A DNA stretch of 64,000 nt from GCA-002704185 sp902588515 (GTDB lineage: Bacteria; Pseudomonadota; Alphaproteobacteria; Pelagibacterales; Pelagibacteraceae). The notes beneath the pieces are model-generated. The model was not told where the DNA came from and did no database searches. It was given only the letters and a program-made list of their open reading frames with translations. The position numbers and the translations under genes were made by a program. The stretch spans positions 1-64,000 of the forward strand of contig CACIPP010000004.1 of NCBI GenBank assembly GCA_902588515.1, in the 5' to 3' direction. Below are positions 42,174 to 51,851 of this stretch, one piece after another (the first letter of the stretch is position 1; every line of letters begins with the position of its first letter).

Positions 42174-42751
42174 TTTGCTTGCTGTTGCTGTTGCTGTGTT
42201 TCTTTTTGTTTTTTCTTTTCTTCTCTCTCTTGTTTTCTTTTAGCTTTATCTATTGCTTTTTGTAAATCTGTTTGAGTACATAAATTTGCAGCCACTGGAT
42301 CCTTTGGAGATATGTTGGACATGTTCCAATGTTTTCTTGTCCTTATTGCATCGACAGTATTTTTAGTGGTTCCTACAAGTTTACATATTTGTCCATCACT
42401 TAACATTGGATAGTTTTTTGTCAGCCAAGATATTGCATTAGGTCTATCTTCACGTTTTGAAATAGGCGTGTATTTTGTTCCTACAATTTTTTTTACCTCA
42501 ACATCTAAAGTTTTTTCCTTAATTTTTAATGGTCTAGAAGAGTCTTTTGAACAAGCTTCAATCTCGTCACGAGTTAGTTGATTAGACAATATTGGATTAT
42601 ATGCTTTTATACCTACTGCCACGTCACCATCAGCAATACCTTTAACTTCTAATTCATGGATGCCGCAAAAATCTGCAATTTGTTTAAATGTTAAAGTTGT
42701 GTTTTCAATTAGCCAAACAGCTGTTGCTTTTGGCATTAGTGGAGAATTCAT
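42170..42751 (-). CDS. DUF1013 protein, cell-cycle regulator TrcR-like
   Basis: A 193-residue protein of the alphaproteobacterial DUF1013 family, known as TrcR in work on Caulobacter-type cell-cycle control. Two helix-turn-helix-like repeats are visible: LTFKQIADFCGIHELEVKGIA (residues 19-40, written here in two parts LTFKQIADFC and GIHELEVKGIA) and LSDGQICKLVGTTKNTV (about 117-133). The C terminus is a Lys/Glu/Gln-rich coil ending in a poly-Gln stretch. It may bind RNA polymerase or DNA. It overlaps purE by four bases and follows rpmE by two bases, so it sits in one transcription unit with both. Confidence 0.82.
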   Translation of the reverse strand: MNSPLMPKATAVWLIENTTLTFKQIADFCGIHELEVKGIADGDVAVGIKAYNPILSNQLTRDEIEACSKDSSRPLKIKEKTLDVEVKKIVGTKYTPISKREDRPNAISWLTKNYPMLSDGQICKLVGTTKNTVDAIRTRKHWNMSNISPKDPVAANLCTQTDLQKAIDKAKRKQEREEKKKQKETQQQQQQAN

Positions 42752-42753
42752 AA

Positions 42754-42975
42754 TTAACTTTTTTTGAGATTAGCAAATTTTTTATTAAATTTACTTACTC
42801 TACCTTTATCTTGAACTCTTTGTGTTTCACCTGTCCATGCAGGGTGGGATTTGGGATCAATATCTAACTTCATGACCTCGCCCTCAGAGCCCCAAGTTGA
42901 CATAGTTTCAAATTCAGTGCCATCAGTCATTTGCACTTTAATTTTATTCATTTTAGGATGTATCTTTTTTTTCAT
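42754..42975 (-). CDS. rpmE: Ribosomal protein L31, cysteine-free type
   Basis: A 73-residue large-subunit protein starting MKKKIHPKMNKIKVQMTDG, with the conserved STWG and HPAWTG segments. It lacks the C-x-x-C zinc ligands of the classical L31, so it is the zinc-independent form usual in alphaproteobacteria. The L36 at 5102 is also of the cysteine-free form. It leads the minus-strand group rpmE-trcR-purE-purK. Confidence 0.93.
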   Translation of the reverse strand: MKKKIHPKMNKIKVQMTDGTEFETMSTWGSEGEVMKLDIDPKSHPAWTGETQRVQDKGRVSKFNKKFANLKKS

Positions 42976-43026
42976 AAAAAAGGTTTTATATCAAATCACG
43001 TTAATTAAACAATAATTGAATACTCG

Positions 43027-44193
43027 TTAGTTTAAACCTTTTTTGAAATAATATAAGTATATAATCCCTAGAATACTTAAGAAAATTATATCAAAATAAA
43101 ATGGATAATTTTTCCCTAGATTTAAGAATACTAATCCAGCAAATGGTTGTCCAAGAAATCTAGCTGCCGCTTGACTAGAATAAGCAGTTCCCAATATTAA
43201 ACCTTTTTGATTTTCATTAGCTTTTTTTGATAACAAGCTATTTAAACATGGACTCGTAATACCAATACCATAGCATAACGCTATAATTGCAAAGGGTATA
43301 ATAGAAATGCTTTCTGTTGTTATTAAGATGAAACCGATTAATAAAGCTAGGTATCCGCTCTGAATTAATTGAATTTCAGAAAATTTCTTAATTAATATTC
43401 TAAGTAAACCACCCTGCACAACGATTTGTGAAAAACCTGCTAATAGCATAACGTATCCAATTTCTTTTGGCCCCCAAGAAAATGTATCGTTTGTCCAAAT
43501 TGCTATAATACCTTCCATACCTGAGAAAACTAAATAAATTATTAATATTAACAAAAAATATGGGTATAGAGATTTATCTTTAGCAATGACCATTTGATCT
43601 AAAAGTTTTTGAGAAACTTCAGAAAATTTAAAATCTTTTTTAATTTTCAAGCTCTCTTTTAAGAAAAATATTACATAAAATAAGTTAATCAAATTTACTG
43701 CGCTTGCATACCATGCAACACTACTTAAACTTTCAGGCGTGAAGCTGGATCCTGCAATTAGTCCACCAGCTAGAGGTCCCAAAGTAAATCCAAGACCAAA
43801 AGCTACTCCAAACATACCCATACCTTTCGCGCGATTTTTATTGCTTGTTATGTCAGATATATAAGCGGTTCCAACCGATACATTTGTTTTAAAAATACCA
43901 GCAACAACACGCGCTATAAAAATCAAAAGAAGATTATTACTTAGAGCTAATAAAATATTTGCAATCAATTCTGCAACACAATTTAAGATGATCAAAGGTT
44001 TTCTACCTATCTTATCAGATAGGCTTCCCCAAAACGGAGATACAAAAAATTGAAAAAAAGAAAATGATCCAAAAGCTACTGTTATTAAAAAAATATCTCC
44101 TCCATAATTCTTAATAATGAATGGAAGCGTTGCAATTAATACACCACTAAAAGCAAGAACATCTAAAAATAAAAAGAAAACAAACCTACTCAT
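43027..44193 (-). CDS. MFS transporter, TetA/YajR-like
   Basis: A 388-residue protein with twelve predicted membrane helices. The loop-2/3 signature GSLSDKIGRKPLII (residues about 60-73) identifies the major facilitator superfamily, and the VAGIFKTNVSVGTAYISDIT stretch in helices 4-5 is typical of the drug:H+ antiporter group that includes TetA. The second half carries another GLxLGTxxS-like segment (GLILGTAYSSQAAARFLG). Substrate cannot be told; drug efflux should not be assumed. It overlaps suhB by eight bases. Confidence 0.88.
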   Translation of the reverse strand: MSRFVFFLFLDVLAFSGVLIATLPFIIKNYGGDIFLITVAFGSFSFFQFFVSPFWGSLSDKIGRKPLIILNCVAELIANILLALSNNLLLIFIARVVAGIFKTNVSVGTAYISDITSNKNRAKGMGMFGVAFGLGFTLGPLAGGLIAGSSFTPESLSSVAWYASAVNLINLFYVIFFLKESLKIKKDFKFSEVSQKLLDQMVIAKDKSLYPYFLLILIIYLVFSGMEGIIAIWTNDTFSWGPKEIGYVMLLAGFSQIVVQGGLLRILIKKFSEIQLIQSGYLALLIGFILITTESISIIPFAIIALCYGIGITSPCLNSLLSKKANENQKGLILGTAYSSQAAARFLGQPFAGLVFLNLGKNYPFYFDIIFLSILGIIYLYYFKKGLN

Positions 44194-44980
44194 ACTTAAA
44201 AAGAACTTTAATTAAATCATTATGAATTTTGTCATTAGATATAAATATTTTTTTCGTGTCTTTATTAAAGTCATTCCCTTCAAAGTCTGTTATACGTCCA
44301 CCTGACTCTAATAAAATAATAATACCAGCTGCATAATCCCAATAATTTAAATGATCATACCAAGCTAAATCAGCTCTTCCAGCTGAAACATAAGCAAAGT
44401 CTAGTGCGGCACTTCCAAAATTTCTTAATTTATGAATTTTATTTGAGGCTACTTTTAATTGACTAAATATTTTATGATTTCCAACTATATCAAGAGGTGG
44501 ACATCCGTATAAACCGATAATCTCTTGCATATTTTGCCTTGATGAAACTCTTATTCTTCTATTATTAACGTACGCTCCTCTACCTTTTTCGGCAAAAAAA
44601 AATTCATTTTTTATTGGATCAAATATAACACCGCAAATAATTTCAGAATTTTTTTCTAATGCAATTGATATTGCAAAGTGAGGAATGCCATGCATAAAAT
44701 TAGATGTTCCATCGATTGGGTCTATTATCCAATTAAATTCAGAAGTTTGAGATTCGTTAATACCGCTCTCTTCTGCAATAAAGCCATATCCAGGTCTTGC
44801 TTTACTTAATTCCTCAATAATAATTTTTTCTACTTTTTTATCGGTTTTTGTAACAAAATCTCCAGGACCCTTTTTTGAGACTTGCAGTCTCTCCACCTCG
44901 CCAAAATCTCTAATAATAATTTTTGATACCTTATTGCAGATCTTCTCTAAAACATTTATTTCTGGAGATAATAGAGGCAT
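44186..44980 (-). CDS. suhB: Inositol-1-monophosphatase family protein
   Basis: A 264-residue Mg2+-dependent sugar phosphatase. The metal sites are visible: GYGFIAEESG (first Glu), WIIDPIDGTSNFMHGIPHF (the DPIDGT motif) and WYDHLNYWDYAAG near the C terminus (third Asp). It hydrolyses inositol monophosphate or related compounds; in E. coli SuhB also acts in rRNA antitermination. The stop is directly followed by the efp region on the other side: its start overlaps the efp stop by one base. Name follows homology; the true substrate is open. Confidence 0.93.
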   Translation of the reverse strand: MPLLSPEINVLEKICNKVSKIIIRDFGEVERLQVSKKGPGDFVTKTDKKVEKIIIEELSKARPGYGFIAEESGINESQTSEFNWIIDPIDGTSNFMHGIPHFAISIALEKNSEIICGVIFDPIKNEFFFAEKGRGAYVNNRRIRVSSRQNMQEIIGLYGCPPLDIVGNHKIFSQLKVASNKIHKLRNFGSAALDFAYVSAGRADLAWYDHLNYWDYAAGIIILLESGGRITDFEGNDFNKDTKKIFISNDKIHNDLIKVLFKYE

Positions 44981-45543
44981 TAAGTTATTTTTTTGATATA
45001 TTCTCGAGTGCGAGAGTCGATTGCAACAGTATCACCTTGATCAACAAAAGGGGGAACCATTATTTTTAAATTATTTTGTATTGTCGCTGGTTTGTAAGAA
45101 CTTGAAACCGTTTGTCCCTTAACAACGGCATCTGTCTCTAAAATTTCATATTCTAATTGTTTGGGAAGACTAACACTAATTGGCTTTTCATCATAAAACT
45201 CTAAAACAGCATTTATATTTTCCTTTAAAAGTAATTTGTCATCACCTATAATTTCACTTGGTATATTTACCTGTTCAAAAGTTTTTTCATCCATAAATAC
45301 TAGTGAATTTCCATCTTCGTATAAAAATTGGTAATTTCTTTCATCCAAAGATGCTCTCTCAATCGTTTCTCCGGATCTAAATCTTTCATTTAGTTTTGTA
45401 CCTTTAGTAATACTTTTAAGTTCAACTTGATTAAAAGCACCACCTTTGCCTGGTTTTACAGCCTGACTTTTAAGACATCTCCATAAGTCATTTTTATATT
45501 CAATAACGGTACCTGGTCTAATTTCACTAGCTAGAATTTTCAT
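44980..45543 (-). CDS. efp: Elongation factor P
   Basis: A 187-residue translation factor that rescues ribosomes at polyproline. Three beta-barrel domains are present (KOW-like N-terminal domain, OB central domain, OB C-terminal domain with the signature VDQGDTVAIDSRTREYIK). The modified residue is the lysine in the loop PGKGGAFNQV (about residue 33-34). Modification genes epmA/epmB are not in the window. It is followed by suhB with a one-base overlap. Confidence 0.97.
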   Translation of the reverse strand: MKILASEIRPGTVIEYKNDLWRCLKSQAVKPGKGGAFNQVELKSITKGTKLNERFRSGETIERASLDERNYQFLYEDGNSLVFMDEKTFEQVNIPSEIIGDDKLLLKENINAVLEFYDEKPISVSLPKQLEYEILETDAVVKGQTVSSSYKPATIQNNLKIMVPPFVDQGDTVAIDSRTREYIKKIT

Positions 45544-45579
45544 ACCGCTTAATACACTTTTTAATTTATTAATGAAAGA

Positions 45580-46179
45580 TTATTTAAATTTTTTTATCGC
45601 TTCTATTGGAGATATATTTTTGTTGCGCCATATAAATCCTGAAACAGCAATATAATTTACTCCGTTTTTCAAAAGAATTTTATAATTATTTGAGTTGATA
45701 CCCCCAATCCCAACAATTGGAATTTTAAATATTTTTTTAGCTTTTTTTATCAAGGAAGGATTTGCATCAAATTTTACACTTTTTGTTTTAGTTTTGAAAA
45801 AAGCTCCAAAGGCAAGATAATCAGGTTTATATCTCATAGCTTTTCTTCCAAGAGCAATAGAATTATGACAGGTGATACCAAAAAATTTCTTTTTAGCTAA
45901 ATATTGTTTATTTAATTTATTTTTTAGGTCCTTTTGACCGAGATGAAAACCACAATTGAATGTACTTGCAAATTCAGGATAATCGTTAATTATTAATTTT
46001 GTTTTATACTTTTTTACGATTGGAATTATTTTTTTTATATGATTTAATAATTTTACTTTTGATAATTTTTTACTTCTGACCTGCAAAAATTTAATTTTTT
46101 TCGTACTTAAAACTTTAGGTAGATAATAGTAAAATCTTTTATTTAGTTTGTTCGGGGTAATTAAATAAATATTGTTCAA
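45580..46179 (-). CDS. thiE: Thiamine-phosphate synthase
   Basis: A 199-residue TIM-barrel enzyme that joins the pyrimidine and thiazole parts of thiamine. The segments FLQVRSKK (phosphate/pyrimidine site), IINDYPEFA, GFHLGQKDL, GITCHN, YLAFGAFFKTKTK and GIGGINSNN follow the ThiE order. The enzyme is slightly divergent but all landmarks are there. SAR11 cells are known to keep late thiamine steps and import the pyrimidine precursor, which fits. No riboswitch was seen upstream. It follows fbaB by two bases. Confidence 0.88.
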   Translation of the reverse strand: MNNIYLITPNKLNKRFYYYLPKVLSTKKIKFLQVRSKKLSKVKLLNHIKKIIPIVKKYKTKLIINDYPEFASTFNCGFHLGQKDLKNKLNKQYLAKKKFFGITCHNSIALGRKAMRYKPDYLAFGAFFKTKTKSVKFDANPSLIKKAKKIFKIPIVGIGGINSNNYKILLKNGVNYIAVSGFIWRNKNISPIEAIKKFK

Positions 46180-46181
46180 TT

Positions 46182-47195
46182 TTAAGCAGCTTTTTCAAGC
46201 TCTTTATTCCACTTGCCTTGGGCTGCTAGGCTGTTCATTTTTGCCCTTTCATCAAAAGCATGTTGTACACTTTTAGTGTCTTTTAAATCTTTTGCCCAGG
46301 TTTTAAGCGCGCTTTGTTGTAAAGCTCTTCCATATGAAAATGTAAAAGCAAATTTCGAGTCATTAACTTTATTTATTTCATTAAGGTTCATCGTGGCTTC
46401 AAATTCAGATTGCCCTCCAGATAAAAAAGCTATTCCTGGTACTCCTAAGGGAACATTTTTTTTAAGACAATTTAAAGTAAGTTTTGCAACTTCGCTTGGA
46501 TTATTTTTTATATTACTTTCACTTCCATTTAAAATCATGTTTGGCTTTAAAACGATGCCTTCCACGTCTACATTATTATTTGCTAACTGGTAAAAAGTTT
46601 CTTCCAGTATCATTGAAGTGACATCATTGCATACATTTATGTTGTGTTTGCCATCCATTAAAAGCTCTGGCTCAACTATTGGCACCATATTAGCTTCTTG
46701 TACTAAAGCGGAATATCTTCCAAGCGCATGAGAATTTGCTTTAATAGATTCTTTACTTGGCAAATTATCCTTTTCGGAAATTTTGTAGACAGCTCTCCAT
46801 TTTGCAAATCTTGCACCCAATTCATAATATTCTTTTAACCTCTCTCTTAGACCATCTAAACCCTCTGTAATTGTTTCATCTTTTGAAAGTGCTAGTTTAT
46901 TAGCACCCTTATCTACTTTAATTCCTGGCAAAATATTTCTTTCGTTTAATATTTCTGAGATGGACTTACCATTCACCTTTTGTCTGATGGTCTCATCAAA
47001 CAAAATGACCCCACTTATATAATCTGAAATTTTAGAAGAGGAGAACAATGTATTTCTAAAATTGAGCCTATTTTCTGAAGTTGATTCAACATTTACCGAT
47101 TGTAAACGTTTTGTCATAGTTCCCGTACTTTCATCAGCAGCCAAAATACCTTTTCCTTTAGCGACCATTTGTTTTGCAATTTTTTTAATATCCAT
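46182..47195 (-). CDS. fbaB: Class I fructose-bisphosphate aldolase
   Basis: A 337-residue Schiff-base aldolase of the animal-like class I type: the start KGILAADESTGTMTKRL, ARFAKWRAVY (substrate lysine), EPELLMDG, and GIVLKPNM (Schiff-base Lys near residue 219) are all present. It interconverts fructose-1,6-bisphosphate with triose phosphates and acts in glycolysis or gluconeogenesis. It is part of the minus-strand carbon block tkt-gap-pgk-fbaB. No class II aldolase was seen in the window. Confidence 0.95.
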   Translation of the reverse strand: MDIKKIAKQMVAKGKGILAADESTGTMTKRLQSVNVESTSENRLNFRNTLFSSSKISDYISGVILFDETIRQKVNGKSISEILNERNILPGIKVDKGANKLALSKDETITEGLDGLRERLKEYYELGARFAKWRAVYKISEKDNLPSKESIKANSHALGRYSALVQEANMVPIVEPELLMDGKHNINVCNDVTSMILEETFYQLANNNVDVEGIVLKPNMILNGSESNIKNNPSEVAKLTLNCLKKNVPLGVPGIAFLSGGQSEFEATMNLNEINKVNDSKFAFTFSYGRALQQSALKTWAKDLKDTKSVQHAFDERAKMNSLAAQGKWNKELEKAA

Positions 47196-47216
47196 TTTAA
47201 CTATTCTAGCACAAAA

Positions 47217-48395
47217 TTATTTTTCAAGTACCTTTAAGCCTGGTAAAACTTTACCCTCAAGCCATTCTAAAAATGCACCACCTGCGGTTGATATATAACT
47301 AAAATCACTTATTAAATTCGATTTTTTTATTGCGGCAAATGTATCTCCACCGCCTGCAACTGAAATCAAATTATTTTTTTTTGTATAATTAGCCACTGAT
47401 TTTGCAATTTTTTCAGTACCATTTGAAAAATTATCATTCTCAAATAATCCAAAAGGACCGTTCCACAAAACAGTTTTACATTTACTCAATTTTTCGTCTA
47501 TTATTTTAATTGTTTCATTTCCAATATCAAAAATAAAATCATCATTATTTACCTCATTTAATTTTTTTAATGTCCCTTTAGTATTTTGATTTTGAGATAC
47601 AATCACATCAGTTGGTAAAATAATTTTACATCCACATCGATTAGCAACTTGGTGAATACTTTTTACAATACTAATATCTACCTGCTCAAAGTACGATTTA
47701 CCAATATTTACGTTATCATATTTAAAAAAATTATTAGCCATAGCCCCGCCAATAATCATGTAGTCCATTTTAGGAAGTAAATTAATGATTAAATCAATTT
47801 TTGTTGAAATTTTTGATCCACCAATCAAGCATGCTACGGGTTTTTGAGTTTGAGTAATAATTTTATTTAATGCATTAATTTCTTCAATAACAGTCTCACC
47901 TGCATAGGAGTCAATATATTTAGTTACACCATTAATTGAAGCGTGGGATCTATGTGAACATGAGAAAGCTTCATTTATGTAAACATCAGCAATGCTTGCT
48001 AGTTTTTTCGAAAATTCGTCATTGTTTGTTTCCTCTCCAGGATAAAATCTTATATTTTCAAGTAAAAATATATTTTTTTTTGATTTTTTTATTTTCGATT
48101 TTTCTATTTTTTCAAAATCTTTAAAATCTATTTCACTATCTAGTGCTTTCTCAATTTCACTTTTTATGGGATGAAACGACAAGCCATCTTTCATATTTTT
48201 TTTTGGCCTACCTAAATGTGAGCACAAAACGATTTTATTATTATTATTAATGTAACTATGTATAATTTCTTTCATCTTATTTATTCGAGTGATGTCTTGA
48301 ATTTTTTTGTTATTTATAGGCACATTAAAATCTACACGTAGTAAAATAATTTTATTTTTTGTAGAATTCTTATCAAGAATTTTGTACTGACTCAT
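47217..48395 (-). CDS. pgk: Phosphoglycerate kinase
   Basis: A 392-residue kinase converting 1,3-bisphosphoglycerate to 3-phosphoglycerate with ATP formation. The N-terminal substrate domain has LLRVDFNVP and CSHLGRPKK, the hinge FSCSHRSHAS, and the C-terminal nucleotide domain has GGSKISTKIDL and SVAGGGDTFAAIK. Length is normal. The stop lies 21 bases before fbaB, and the start overlaps the gap stop by four bases. Confidence 0.97.
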   Translation of the reverse strand: MSQYKILDKNSTKNKIILLRVDFNVPINNKKIQDITRINKMKEIIHSYINNNNKIVLCSHLGRPKKNMKDGLSFHPIKSEIEKALDSEIDFKDFEKIEKSKIKKSKKNIFLLENIRFYPGEETNNDEFSKKLASIADVYINEAFSCSHRSHASINGVTKYIDSYAGETVIEEINALNKIITQTQKPVACLIGGSKISTKIDLIINLLPKMDYMIIGGAMANNFFKYDNVNIGKSYFEQVDISIVKSIHQVANRCGCKIILPTDVIVSQNQNTKGTLKKLNEVNNDDFIFDIGNETIKIIDEKLSKCKTVLWNGPFGLFENDNFSNGTEKIAKSVANYTKKNNLISVAGGGDTFAAIKKSNLISDFSYISTAGGAFLEWLEGKVLPGLKVLEK

Positions 48396-49402
48396 TTTAA
48401 AGTCTTTTTCATAAAAATTGCCAATTCATTCATCCTATTAGCAAATCCCCATTCATTGTCATACCAAGAAAAAACAGTTCCGTATCTGCTACCTAAAACT
48501 TTTGTAAGACTGAGATCTATAATGGAAGATCTTGTATCGTGATTGAAATCTGAGGATACTAATGGCATCGCTTCTACACCCATAATATTTTTAAGATTTT
48601 TGTTGCTTGCTTTAATAAACGAGTTATTTACTGTTTTTTCAGTTACTATTTTCTTTGTTAAAAAATTTAATTGTACCAAGGAGACATTCGGCACTGGTAC
48701 TCTTAAAGATATGCCATCAATCTTATTTCCAATTTCTGGAATTATCATTCTTAATGATTTCGCTGCTCCCGTTGAAGTTGGGACGATAGAATTTGGGGCA
48801 CTTCTAGCCCTTCTTAGATCTTTGTGAGAATTATCTAATAATCTTTGATCACTGGTATAAGCATGAACAGTTGTCATATATCCTTTTTCAATTCCAAAAT
48901 TTTCATTTAAAACGGAAACTACTGGAGCTAAACAATTTGTGGTGCAAGATGCTACTGAAACAACTTTATCTTTTTTAGTAATTTTTTTGTGATTAATTCC
49001 AAAGACCACTGTTTTGTCTGCATTTTTACATGGTGCAGAGACAATTACTTTTTTTGCACCTGCCTTTATGTGTCCGCTAGCTTGTGATTTTGTATTAAAT
49101 TTTCCAGAACATTCAAAAACAATATCAATTTTATGTTTTTTCCATGGACATTCTTTAGGTTCCAACTTACTCGATAAAGCAATTTTATCTTTATTTATGA
49201 ATAGTGTATCTCTATTATTTTTTACTTTTAATTTAAAGTCACCGTGAATTGAATCTTTCTGCAATAGAAATGCACTTATATCAGCAGATGCCTTATTATT
49301 AATTGCAACTACTTTTATTTTTTTGTTAAATTTATTTTCGTAAATAGATCTTAATACCATTCTGCCAATTCTTCCAAAACCATTTATGGCTACTTTAATC
49401 AT
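48392..49402 (-). CDS. gap: Glyceraldehyde-3-phosphate dehydrogenase
   Basis: A 336-residue enzyme. The NAD site GFGRIGR is at residues 8-14, and the catalytic C153 lies in ASCTTNCLAP. The active-site histidine lies in VHAYTSDQ and the SSxxNHDTRSS and WYDNEWGFANR segments are intact. The residue after the adenine-binding strand (VVAINNKAS) has no Asp-Leu, which suggests NADP or mixed cofactor use, common in gluconeogenic or plant-like forms; this is inference. It overlaps both neighbours (tkt by eight bases, pgk by four). Confidence 0.95.
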   Translation of the reverse strand: MIKVAINGFGRIGRMVLRSIYENKFNKKIKVVAINNKASADISAFLLQKDSIHGDFKLKVKNNRDTLFINKDKIALSSKLEPKECPWKKHKIDIVFECSGKFNTKSQASGHIKAGAKKVIVSAPCKNADKTVVFGINHKKITKKDKVVSVASCTTNCLAPVVSVLNENFGIEKGYMTTVHAYTSDQRLLDNSHKDLRRARSAPNSIVPTSTGAAKSLRMIIPEIGNKIDGISLRVPVPNVSLVQLNFLTKKIVTEKTVNNSFIKASNKNLKNIMGVEAMPLVSSDFNHDTRSSIIDLSLTKVLGSRYGTVFSWYDNEWGFANRMNELAIFMKKTLK

Positions 49403-51338
49403 TTATTATCCCGCTAATCGAATTAGATATTTCATCTGCTTTTAAATTAAAATCATTGAATATTTCTTTATATGGAGCACTTTTGCCAAAATCATCAACC
49501 CCAAATGATTTTCCTTTTTTTCCGACGTATTTGCCCCAGCTATCTGTTTTGGCAGCTTCAATTGAAAAAATTATATTTGTCTCGTCTAAAATTTTAGATT
49601 TTGTTTCTTCAGAATTTTTTTCGAAAATATCTAAGCAAGGCACGGATATTATTTTTGAATATATATTTCTTGTGGCTAATTTATGTCCTACTTCTATTGC
49701 CAAGCCCACCTCGGATCCAGAAGCTAAGATTGTACATTTAATATCATTTCCTGTTCTCATAATTTCATAAGCACCGCTTTCACAATAATTCTGCTCAGTG
49801 AATTGTTTTCTAATTGGACTAACTTTTTGTCTTGTAAGAGCAATCACACTTGGTGTTTGATTATTTTGTAATGCTATCTGCCAACATTCTGCGACTTCGG
49901 TTGTGTCTGCAGGTCTAAATACATTTAGATTTGGAATAGATCGAAGACCTGATAATTGTTCAACCGGTTGATGCGTTGGACCATCTTCCCCTAAACCTAT
50001 GGAGTCATGGCTTAAAACAAATATTACACCAATTTTCATTAATGCAGCTAATCTTATTGCAGGCTTACAATAATCACTAAAAATCAAAAAAGTGCCGCCA
50101 TATGGTTTCAGATTGCTGTGCAATGCTATACCATTCATAACTGCACACATAGCGTGCTCTCTTACTCCGTAGTGTATATAATTTCCTTTAAAATTATTTG
50201 CCTTAATAACTTTATGAGATTTAATTTTAGTATTGTTTGATCCTGATAAATCTGCTGAACCACCAATTAAAAATTTATTCTTTTCCACCAAGTGTGATAA
50301 TATTTTTTCAGATGATTTACGTGTTGCCATTGCTTCGTTATTTTTAAAAATATCATTTTTAGCCTTTAATATTATCTCATTTAAATCATAATTATATTTT
50401 TTAATTTCTTTTGCTAAATTGTTTTTTTGTGACTCTTTTTTAAATCTTGTACCTATTTTTCTCCATTCTAAAAGTATATGCTCAGGTATTTCAAAAGGTT
50501 TATAAGGCCATTTAAGTTTTTTTCGAACAAGATTTACCTCTTCTTCTCCAAGAGGACTGCCATGAGAATCAGAAGTTTTAGCTTTATTTGGCGATCCGAA
50601 CCCGATAATTGTTTTGCACGATATAGCCGTGGGTCTTTTTGCTTTTTGTGCTTTTTTCAAAGCTTTAAAAATCTCTTTCTCATTGTGACCATTTATTTCA
50701 ATATAGTCCCAATTATAACTTTCAAATCTTTTTCTAAAGTTATCTGAAACTGTGAGATTAGTTGGTCCATCAATTGAAATAGAATTATTATCAAATAAGA
50801 GAATTAGATTTTTTAACTTAAGATGACCAGCAAGACTTAAGGCTTCATGGCTAATACCCTCCATGAGACATCCATCGCCTACAGTAACGTATGTTTTATG
50901 ATTTACTTTAGATTTGCCAAACTTGCTTTTTAAAATTTCCTCAGCTATTGCAAAGCCAACTGAATTAGCAATTCCTTGTCCAAGCGGACCAGTTGTCGTT
51001 TCAATGCCTGAGTTTTTTTCATATTCTGGGTGTCCTGCGCAAATAGAATTTAATTGTCTAAAATTTTTAATATCTTCTAATTTAATACTTTTGTAGCCAG
51101 TCAAATATAAAAGCGAGTATAACAACATTGAACCATGACCATTTGATATAATAAATCTATCTCTATTAATCCACCCTGGGTTGTTTGGATCAAATCTTAA
51201 AAAGTTTTTAAAAAGAACAGTGCAAATATCTGCCATACCCATAGGCATACCCGGGTGCCCTGAATTAGCCTGTTGTACGGCATCAATTGATAAAAATCTA
51301 ATCGCGTTTGCTAGTTCAGAATGTTTTACTTTTGACAT
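49395..51338 (-). CDS. tkt: Transketolase
   Basis: A 647-residue thiamine-diphosphate enzyme of the pentose phosphate pathway. The N-terminal domain has SGHPGMPMGMAD, the cofactor motif GDGCLMEG...NSISIDG, the middle domain has the proton-relay glutamate in GVREHAMCAVMNG, and the C-terminal domain is complete. It is the first gene of the tkt-gap-pgk-fbaB-thiE block on the minus strand. A 75-base divergent gap separates it from the coiled-coil gene at 51414, which should hold promoters for both directions. Confidence 0.96.
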   Translation of the reverse strand: MSKVKHSELANAIRFLSIDAVQQANSGHPGMPMGMADICTVLFKNFLRFDPNNPGWINRDRFIISNGHGSMLLYSLLYLTGYKSIKLEDIKNFRQLNSICAGHPEYEKNSGIETTTGPLGQGIANSVGFAIAEEILKSKFGKSKVNHKTYVTVGDGCLMEGISHEALSLAGHLKLKNLILLFDNNSISIDGPTNLTVSDNFRKRFESYNWDYIEINGHNEKEIFKALKKAQKAKRPTAISCKTIIGFGSPNKAKTSDSHGSPLGEEEVNLVRKKLKWPYKPFEIPEHILLEWRKIGTRFKKESQKNNLAKEIKKYNYDLNEIILKAKNDIFKNNEAMATRKSSEKILSHLVEKNKFLIGGSADLSGSNNTKIKSHKVIKANNFKGNYIHYGVREHAMCAVMNGIALHSNLKPYGGTFLIFSDYCKPAIRLAALMKIGVIFVLSHDSIGLGEDGPTHQPVEQLSGLRSIPNLNVFRPADTTEVAECWQIALQNNQTPSVIALTRQKVSPIRKQFTEQNYCESGAYEIMRTGNDIKCTILASGSEVGLAIEVGHKLATRNIYSKIISVPCLDIFEKNSEETKSKILDETNIIFSIEAAKTDSWGKYVGKKGKSFGVDDFGKSAPYKEIFNDFNLKADEISNSISGIIND

Positions 51339-51413
51339 TAAATCTTTTCGACTTTCGTTGTCGAAATTAATATTACTTTGCTGTATAAATATAAATACTA
51401 AAATTAATATAGT

Positions 51414-51851
51414 ATGGATAATATTAAAACAAAAGAGCTTGAATTATTACAAACTCTCTCAAAACTAGATTTGTTTACTGATTTAGTTGCTAATTCTAAA
51501 AAGAAAATTGTTGATTTAGAAAGCGTCAAAGGAGATCTAGAAAATGAAAAAAAACAGCTTATGGAAAAGTTATCCACACTTGAAGATGAAAACAAATCCT
51601 TAATTAATCAACTCTCAGAACTTCAAGGTAAAAATCTTTCAGCTTCCTCCAATGAAGATTTAAAAGATAAGATTATCGCAATTGAGGATGAAAATAATAA
51701 ATTAAAAAAAGACATTGCTATTATGGAGGAAGAATTAGAAGTGTCCAGATATAAAGTTTTAGAAAGTGAAAATAAGCAAAAAAAAGTGTCTGAGAAGTTG
51801 GATGAACTTAACCAAGAAACAGAAAATTTATTTGAAAAGGACGAATGGTAA
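51414..51851 (+). CDS. Coiled-coil protein upstream of zapA (DUF4164-like)
   Basis: A 145-residue, highly charged protein that is almost entirely coiled coil: heptads run through the LEDENKSLINQLSELQGK and IEDENNKLKKDIAIMEEEL regions to the end. There is no catalytic motif. A small coiled-coil gene of this sort (DUF4164) often precedes zapA in alphaproteobacteria, and here its stop overlaps the zapA start by seven bases. A role as a structural partner in division is plausible; homology cannot be firmly shown because of the low-complexity helical sequence. Confidence 0.65.
   Translation: MDNIKTKELELLQTLSKLDLFTDLVANSKKKIVDLESVKGDLENEKKQLMEKLSTLEDENKSLINQLSELQGKNLSASSNEDLKDKIIAIEDENNKLKKDIAIMEEELEVSRYKVLESENKQKKVSEKLDELNQETENLFEKDEW

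Noticed and set aside
45544..45579. A thiamine (TPP) riboswitch near thiE
   Set aside because: The 2-base gap before thiE and the short gap after it hold no TPP-switch core sequence.
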